Shown: one piece after another, positions 12,301-21,300 of the stretch
Numbering within the stretch: the stretch's first letter is position 1
Layout of the letters: the number at the start of each line of letters is the position of its first letter
NCBI GenBank assembly: GCA_011523835.1
Contig: WTFZ01000146.1
Location: forward strand, 21,644 to 85,643
Source of the DNA: Synechococcus sp. CO36386bin_29
Lineage (GTDB): Bacteria > Cyanobacteriota > Cyanobacteriia > PCC-6307 > Cyanobiaceae
DNA: 64,000 nt
Reading direction: 5' to 3'
Made by a program: the position numbers and the translations under genes
The notes under the pieces: model-generated
Told to the model about the DNA's origin: nothing
The model's input: the letters and a program-made list of their open reading frames with translations, nothing else
The model's database searches: none

Positions 12301-15300
12301 GTATCCCGACTTGAACTGATCAAGATTGGATCCGTTGTTTGTTGCTAAGCGGTCAAATCCATCTATACCATGTTCATCAATGTTGAACACATAGTCAGTC
12401 GGTGAGGCATCTTTATCTTCTCCGACGAGTTTAATTCTTGTTTGTAGATCAGCTTCGCTCGTTCCCTGAAGTGTTTGTACAATAATTAAATGATTATGTC
12501 CAGTGTTGTCGTCTGTCTTCCTTAGTAGTAGATATTCCTTGGCAAGTTCAGTATCGTCAAGATCAATTTTTTGGTATCCCTCAGGAAGTATCAGGATGTC
12601 TTTCTGAACTGTTGAGTTCACTGTTTTCTGACTCAAGATGATGTGCGTGTATAAATCTTCTTCGGCTTCAATGCCATCTGTCCCGAAATCTGGTACTTCG
12701 TACGTGATGGCGTAATCTGTCATGCTCGTGTACCGAGCACTTGTGTCGAGGGATATTGTTTTATCGACCGGCCCCTTTTTCCCGTCTACGCAGAAGTAAG
12801 CTTTGAAATTTGGTCGTGGATCGAGATTGAGAGAGAGAAACTCAACATCTGATAATGCTTCGTTGAGTGTTGGAATCAGATTCCAAGGTTGTAACTCTTC
12901 ACCCTTTTCTCTAACTTCTGCTATGGCTTCTTCAGCTGTATCGAAATGAACTGTGAATTCCTTAATTGTGTCGCCTGCATCGGGTGCAAACAGTCGCATC
13001 AGTGGATTATCTGCAATGCCTTCTTCAACACTTGTTTGAACATTGTCTATCGTTTCCTCTATTTTAGCGAGGATAAACAGTACCTGTGAAAGTCCAAATC
13101 CGCTGCAGTTCAGCAAATCACCTATGTCATCGATTGCTTGTACACCATCCGCATAGGCGTCTTCAAACGCCTGGAAGGTGTTCATCAGTTGTTGGCCTGT
13201 CTGTTCGGCCATTTCATAAAGGATCTGTGGGTTACTTTCTGCATTAACAGCGAAACCCGTCTCGAAGGTCAGATCAGAAAACCCACCGGCACCTTTCTGA
13301 TCGACCCCTGCAGCAGCTCCAACGGCGATCAGTGATGCGTTTGGATCATCCGGAGTTGCAGAGACTATCACTTCACCAGTGCTTTTATTTTCAAGGATGA
13401 ATTCGAGGTCTGATACAGAGAACCAGGCACTTGCTTGTATCTCTGTTGCATCGAGATTCAAACTTGCAAAGTTATCTTCATCAAGTACAGCCGGTATTTC
13501 AAATTTTTCTAATCCTGCTGGCTCTGGATCAAAGAAGAAGACATCACCAGGTGATGTTGCATCCAGATCCAATCCAAATCCTAGTGCTGCGTTTACATCT
13601 ACACCGACATCCCATGTCGACATTAGTTTGAAGTTGTCAGCAAAATCTGGTTTCTCAAAATCGAACAACTCAATGGCTTGATCGATGATGTCTGTCGTTT
13701 CCCCTGCCGTCCAATCCAGGGAATCACCAAAGTCGAGTAAAAATGTGTAGCGGATCGGATCGTCAGACTCTGGATCGGGACATTCTCCATTAAAGACATC
13801 AATGTTTGGAACTTCAACCAATTCAAGACTCACTTCACTCATGCCGATATCGTCCATTCCTTGGTTGAATGCAACAACCCATTCCTCCGGAGGAAGAACA
13901 TAATCTGTGTATTTTCGAACTTCTCCAGCAATCGTGGTGAACCCGGTTTCTACGGACGAGAAGGAGAATCCAAATTGCTTGGCAAATCCCTCCAGTACGG
14001 GATCACCTCCAAGGCCTCCGCTTAATGTTTTCCCTAGGTCTTCGATTCTGTCTGCCAGACCTGTAAGCATTGCCAGCCAGTTTGCTGGCGAGAAGTTTCC
14101 ATCATTCAGTCCGCAGAGCGCTTCATCTACAGCATCTTGTACAGCATCAATTGCATCTGAAACTGTATCTGCAGTTGCTCCTAGTGGATTACCCGCTAGT
14201 ACAAAATCTCCAATGTCGCCAGCTTGAAAATTAAATACTGCGGCGGCATTTGCGCCACCATTTATGACATCAATGTTGCTTAAAAGATCAAGTCTTTGCT
14301 CTGATTCTTGATTTACAGTTGTATCGTCATTAAACCAATCCAAGGCGATTGCTGCATCCATTCCCAAGGCATCTCGCACGTTAGGGTACTCGACATAAGC
14401 ATTTGTTCTTAGTTTGATGGTTGGATCTCCTTCTTCAGATTTAAAATCACTTCTAACGCTGACTCCTTCTGGGAGTATTGCCTTGTACACACCCTCAGTA
14501 GAGTCCAGTCTGAGTTCCATCTCGATCGGCGCGGATATTGCCTCTTGGTTATCGTCAACAAACAGATGTTGGCCACTGATGTATTGTTCAAATGATACCT
14601 CGATGGTTTCAATTCTTTGTTCCTCTTTTTTCTCCGTACTTGTGTAGATAGAGCCAAATTTTTTCTCGTCTAAGGGGAAGCTGAGTGTTTTTTCTTCATT
14701 GTTATATTGCACATTTTCGTTGCTTATAAGGAAGCGATCTGGCCTTTGCAGACGATCCACACCAGCTCCAAATTGGAGCAGTATCTCTGCCATACTTGCC
14801 GTGTAATCGTCTTCTGTGGTGCTGTAGCTCCAGAGTGCTTCTGAACCTTCTTTCGGCCAATATTCTCCAGCCGGACGTGCTGCACGTGGGTCAAGATAGA
14901 AGAAGCTGCCAACTTCTGTCGCGCCAGCGTCATAGCCGAATATCATTCCTGCGTTGAATTCGAGCCCATAGGACAGATCTGCCTCATATCCATCGGCCAC
15001 ATTGGCCAACGCCTGGGCAATTGGGCTTGATGTGACTGCTTCTGGAAGCAAATCGATGAATTGTTCTGCCTTCAGGCTGAGTGAATCTCCAAATTCGTAG
15101 GAACCCCCCAGCCCATTTGGATTTTTCAGTAAGATCGTATTTTTTCCTGAATCGTCGATCACTGGAGTGAGTCGATAACCTTTTGCTGATTGGTCATACA
15201 TTGCGAATCCTTTTCTGCTCTCTTCCCACTCAAGATATATTTCACCTGAACCGTGCACTTCGAGGTTGTCTTTTTCCAGAGTTACGCTGCTTAGAGAGCC

Positions 15301-18300
15301 CCCATCTGTTTCACTTAGCGTCAGTTGATATCTGGTATCACCTTCTGTAAGGTCACCGAAGCTGTTTTCGGGCAACATAAGAACCCACTCGTTTGCTTCA
15401 GAGCCATCTTCCTGTTGGGTTGTTACCTCTTTGAAGTAGGACAGATCGAGTGTGTTTTCTGTGCTACCGGTCGTGCTTAGTTCATAAAGATAAATCTGTG
15501 CTTCGCTGCTGAATGGTGTGTGGGGGGAGAGGATGACTCCCGCATCAAGCTGTAAATCGTTAAAATAAGTCGACGCATCTTGATGTATTTCCAAGTCAGT
15601 AGCGTCACTGCTATTATTTTTTTTCAATTGTATTTTAGCCTTGTCATTTGTGGTGCTTGGTGTGAATGTATAGGCATACATGCCTTCAAGTATTTCTCCT
15701 TCGCTGGTGCGGATTACTTGTTCTAGATTCATCGCCTGGATATCTACGGCCTTGAGATCGGCGAGATCACTATTGCTGACTTTTAAATTAAGACTATTTG
15801 CGCCATTCTTTTGATGATTGATGATGATTGTTTCAGCGTCTTCAGAGATACTGTTGAACAGTGTGTATCCTTGATGATCTTCATTCCATTCGATATAAAG
15901 TGTATCTGCTTCTATATTGTTGCCCTCACCTGTTTGGTAGCTTGCGCTTGTTAAAGCACTTCCATCAGCTTCAGTAAGCATGATTGCGAGTCTGTTGTCC
16001 TGCGTTGGAGTCAATCCAAACGTATTCATTGGCAACATTAGTACTGATTGTTTTTCTGCCCCACTTTCAGTGATGATAAAATCGGATGTTTTAATAGTCT
16101 CCTCTGTGTATCCCTCTGATTTGACAGCGGCAAACTGGGCTTCCTGTTCCTTGCTCAGTACGAATGTGGCGACAACATTATCTCCACTGCCTTGTTCCAG
16201 CTGAATATCTTCCTTGCTTAATCGCATCGCAGTCGGTGTTCCGATCTCATTATCGTTGCATTCAGCTTCGAGGCTTTCAGGCCCTGCAAGTAGCCTGAGA
16301 TGAATGTCAATATCATTATCTTTAAATATGGTATTGACTTTCTGGACAAAACTTTCCGTGGTTAACCATTGGTCTCTGAATTCGGAAAGTTCATCTGCAA
16401 CGGCTGCAAAACCTTGTGCCAGTTTTTCTGCATCGTTAAGCCAATCGCTTGGCATCCAATCTGGTAGAGCCGAAGTTTGTTCTTTCAGTACAGCCAGTTG
16501 ATTCACCAACTGATCGGACATATCATCCATCGTGGTGATAAATTGATCCAGGAAACCAAACCAACCTGCAGCACATTCAGGCATTGTGAGCGAACTAAAG
16601 GAATCAATCATTCCTTGCACTTCATCCACGAGTGCCAGACCTGCTTCTTTGACTTCTTGCTGGATTTCAGTGCCAAGTCGAACGAGGTGTTCTTCGGTTA
16701 GGTTGAGCCTGACACCGCCATCTAGTTCTGTATTCTTAAGTGCATCGGTTAATTTTTTGGTTTCTACCTCTTCCTCAATTGCATCCACTCCCATTCCCAA
16801 TCTCAGGCTCATTGTTTCATAGGCCTCATCTGATGTAAGCCCGAATACTTTTGTGCTCCCATCATTATTTTTTAACAATGGTATGCTGATGTTGAGCTGG
16901 CTAAGTTCAAATCCAGCCGCGATTGCTAGCTCTTGTTTTGCAAGATCTACCTCACTGTTAATATCCAAACTTTTTTCAAAGAAAGCCTCTTCACTGTTGC
17001 TTTCGCTAAAATCAGGCCATATATTTTCAAGCCCCGTTGTCTCAGTATTGATTAATTCGAATACTGACCCCGCATCATTGCAATATTCTTTGAGAGTTAA
17101 ACTCCCGGCTGATTGTAAATTAAAGTCGAATGTTGCGCTGATGTCGGCAAACAATATTGTGGCTATTTCCACGAGCATGGCGCCCCCGCTGAGCCCCCGC
17201 TCATCGAGCATCTCCGCAAAGTCATCACCCTCTAGGTCCAACGTTTGAGTAAAGCTCAACTCACTGCTGGGTACCAATGAGTATTGGTCCACCTCTCGTT
17301 CAGAGCCATCAATCAGTTCTATACCACTACTATGCTGCATCCTCATTGGAATTGAGGCTGCGATTAGCATGCTATTGATGTTACTGACAAGTGCTTCAGG
17401 GTTCATCACTGAATCCTGAAAACGCATCATTGCGCTACTGATATCGTCCAGTCCTTCACTGATGCTACTTATTAACTGAACTGGATCGCTGCTCAGATTG
17501 CTAGGTAATCTGTCGAGTAGCTCCGCACCTCTTTCAAATCGACCTGATACTTCATCCAATAAGTTGGCAATTGCAGGAATCAGCGTTCGCCAACAGCGTA
17601 GTTCAGCTGAGTTTAGATCAAAGTCGAGGTCGCTAACGAGATTATTGACTTCATCAAGGAATGCCTCACCAAGTTGTTCTCCAAAATCTTTTGCTACTTC
17701 GATAACCGGATTTAAGTCCAGGTCCAAATCAAGATTCATCCCGGCGTTTATGTCAAGTTCATCGCTTTCTGCACGATTGATGTCAATTGCAGTACCTAGA
17801 TTGATTGATAATGTTTTTTCTGGATCTTCTAGCTTTGATGATATTGCCTCTCCGTTTTCATTCGTTATGTCTGTATTGAGTTCCAGGTTTGCCAGCCTGA
17901 CTGCAACAGATGCTGTGATCTCACTGTTGGTTGGTGAGGTGTCATCACCCAGTGTCAGTCCCAGTGTGTGTTGATCGCTAGAGCCACCTTGAGGCCAATC
18001 ATTGTTCTCTTCATTGAGTCCACTTGGGTCAAAGCTGAAGGCGTCCTTGACTGGAGCAAAAAAGTCATAGGCAAAAACCATCCGCCCATCAAGATCCATT
18101 TCAAGATCTATGGCAGCGCTGATGTCGGCACTGATTGCTTCAAGGACAGAATCCAACCCTTCTGCTAGCGACTCGTGTCCTGACTCTGCTAGCTTTAAAA
18201 GTTCTTCCTTGGTGAACTCGTATTGTCCGTTCAGTTCACTACCTTCGTGATAATTTAATTCAAAGACGTAAAGGGATGACTGCGAAGCAGTTCCCGGTTT

Positions 18301-21300
18301 GATGATTAGATCGATTTCTCCTTCACGATGAAATCCCAGATCGATTGCTACACTGCCATTCTTATTTGTATCGCTTATGCTTTCGGGTTCAAGCCTGATG
18401 CTTAGTCCTGGTTGATTTGTATCAGCAAGGTTTTCAGTGCGATTTTCGGTGATTTGCTCAACTCTTGCCAATGTCAGCTCAATATCTTGCTCATTAATTA
18501 CTTCCGTTTCTAACAATATCAGTAATGCTGAATAGGCTCTCAACTTTGCGAGTGCATGATTGCTTTTGTCGTTGAGGCTCTCTTCTTCAAGCGAAGCGTG
18601 ATTGAGTAATTGCCAAATTTTGTATTCGATTGATCCCGCCTCTGCATTATCCATCTCTGCCACACGTGTGTTGATCTCACTTGTTAGTTCTTCTGACAAT
18701 GAGTTTGATGTGGTCGAAGCCACAACTGAAACTTGTCTTTGGTTTGCACCCAATGTTGCAAATGGAAGTAACTCTGGTACTCGTCTGCTAATTTGAAGCG
18801 GGCTGATTTCGTAGCTGTTGTTTAAGAAATTATCAAAAATAGTAGTGTTTAAAATTGCATTCTCGTCCAATGCATCCTTCATTTTGAATGCATTATCCTT
18901 TAGCTGCCATTTGTTTTCACTGTTGCCACTCTTCGTTCCGACAAAGACATCATTATTACTGACTTCTGTGTAGCCATTGCCATCATTGCGATCCACCATC
19001 AAGGTTGCTAAAGGATTGGCGTAGGAGATTGCAATATGATCAGGAATAGAACTGGCCGTTGCATCCGCTTCTACATTTTCATTTGGTTGTTTGTTGAGAT
19101 GTACGGCTATCACAGGCTGACCAGTTTCTTCTACCTTGTCCGTCTCTTGGTTGATGTTTCTTGTATAGATAGTCTCTGACGCTATTTCCTGCGTTTCAGT
19201 TCCTTTCTTCCAATCGATGTTGATGATCACTTCTGTTGTTTCCTTATTCCCCTCATCGTTTTCTTGATTGATATCCAATACAGTGAGTCGATAGTTTAGT
19301 GTGTTGGCTGCATTTACTTCTATTTTTTTCAGAATAATTCCTTCCTTCAGCTTGTCGCCATACTCGTGAAACGTCTCAAAGTATTCCTTCTTAGTGTTCG
19401 TCACATCTTGCCATGTTGTTTCAGCATCGTTATGGTCACTTGTCAGGTAATTGTTATTTGCTTCACCATCTTCAGTTGTTTGTCGTTCCAGGTGTTTTCT
19501 CGTAATTGCTTGACCGGTTTCGACCCCCTGGACATAGACATATTGAAGTCCCGTTGGTGGACTGTCTCCCAGGTAGTGTGCTTCCACTCCGTTTTCTTTA
19601 TCTACGATGACAGTGACTGTTTCAACAGCTTCTCCTTGCTCATTTACCTTTTCTATTTCTAGTTTATAGTGAAGTGATCTGCCTGTATTGATGAACAGGT
19701 TTTTCAGACTCAATCCTTCATCTTTGGCGGCCTGTTCTGAATATTCAAATCCCTGAATCAAGTCTGATTCAAAAATTTGTTTCGTGGTATCACTTAATTC
19801 CCATTGTCCATTTGCTTCCTCAAAATCAAGTGGCAGTGCGTGTATTCCTGTTTCTTGTTGGAATACTGTATCTTCGGGGAGAGTAACGAGTAGTGATTGT
19901 TCTCCGTTCTCATTTGAAATAAGATCAATACTGTCTGGAATGATTGATTGTTCACCGACAACAATCACTATTTCTTTTTCGGAGATACTGCTTTTGGATA
20001 TGTCAATCTCTTTGCCATCCAGATCAAGTTCGTAGGTCAGACCCTCGACGTGATTCGCCTGCTCATTGATAAATGATTTGATCGCATTGCCGTCTTTGTC
20101 TCTAAGGATATTGGTCTCCAACTGGTGAATCTGAAAACTTTGATCTTCTGATACCGTTTTCCAATCAGCACTATCACTGATGGTGAATTCTCCGGATGCT
20201 GTTAACGGTTCAAGATCGCTACTAGTGCTTTCAGCAAGTGACCTAAATTTTAATATTTGGGGCTCTCCTATGTATTCCTGTGTTTCCGTTGGCTTTTCAT
20301 TGCTTGATGGCTCTGCTATTAGATTCAGGCTTAGTCCTGTCTCGTATTGGCTTAGTTCTGCATTGATGAGTTCTAGAAATTTTTCAGAATCAAAGACCTC
20401 ATTCTTAACCGCTGAGATCCCCTCTGCCGCCTTTCTCAGACCACTGCTGAATTTACTGTAGGTTTGCTCTGCAGCTTCCGGAATCCATTCAGGCAATTCT
20501 CCTATCGATTCAGATGCGTCAGCGATATCAATGATCAGATCGCTGACTTCATTAATCAAGTTCACCCAAGATGCCAAGTCGGTACCAACATCAAAGGCAT
20601 CACTTAGTGCCGTGATGCGATCTTCTACAGCAGTTCCAATACTTTCTACGATGTTTGATGATATATCCGTATTTAACTTTACATAGACATCTGAACTCGT
20701 CTCATAGGTCATTCCTTCCCCGATGTCTTGCAACGCAACTAGACCTTCTTCATAAGATGGATTTTCCTTTGTTGTCTGAAGATCTAAGTTTGCACTTCCA
20801 CCGACGACCAGCAAATTTTCGATATCGCTTTGGTTTACACCCAGCCATGTTGGAATCTCAGTTGTTCCGTTGACATTTCCCCTAAAGAGGACAGAAAAAT
20901 CTTGGGAGTCGTTTTGTTCCGAATTGATTCCATGAGTATCTATTTTTACTATCTCACCAACATTTTCTGCTTCAAGATCTATCTCTAGCCTTATTCCTCC
21001 TTGAAGTTCAGCTTCCAGGTTGATCTGGATTTCAGGAAGATCATTCAGTACCTCTAAATCCAGTCCCAGTGATGTTCCCAGGAATTCTTTTAGCGGTAAT
21101 TCGATGGCAGAGCTTATCTTTGCTCCACCAAAATCAATCACCAATTCCCGCTTGGTATCATCCAAGCCTTTTGCGATTTCAGTAAGTGTTGGGAGTGTCG
21201 ATGATACGGTGACAGCATTATTGTTAGCCTCACTTAGCCCAAGTGGATCATTGATCGTTTCGTTGATAATTCTTTGTAGTTCGTCATCAACTTGCGAAGG

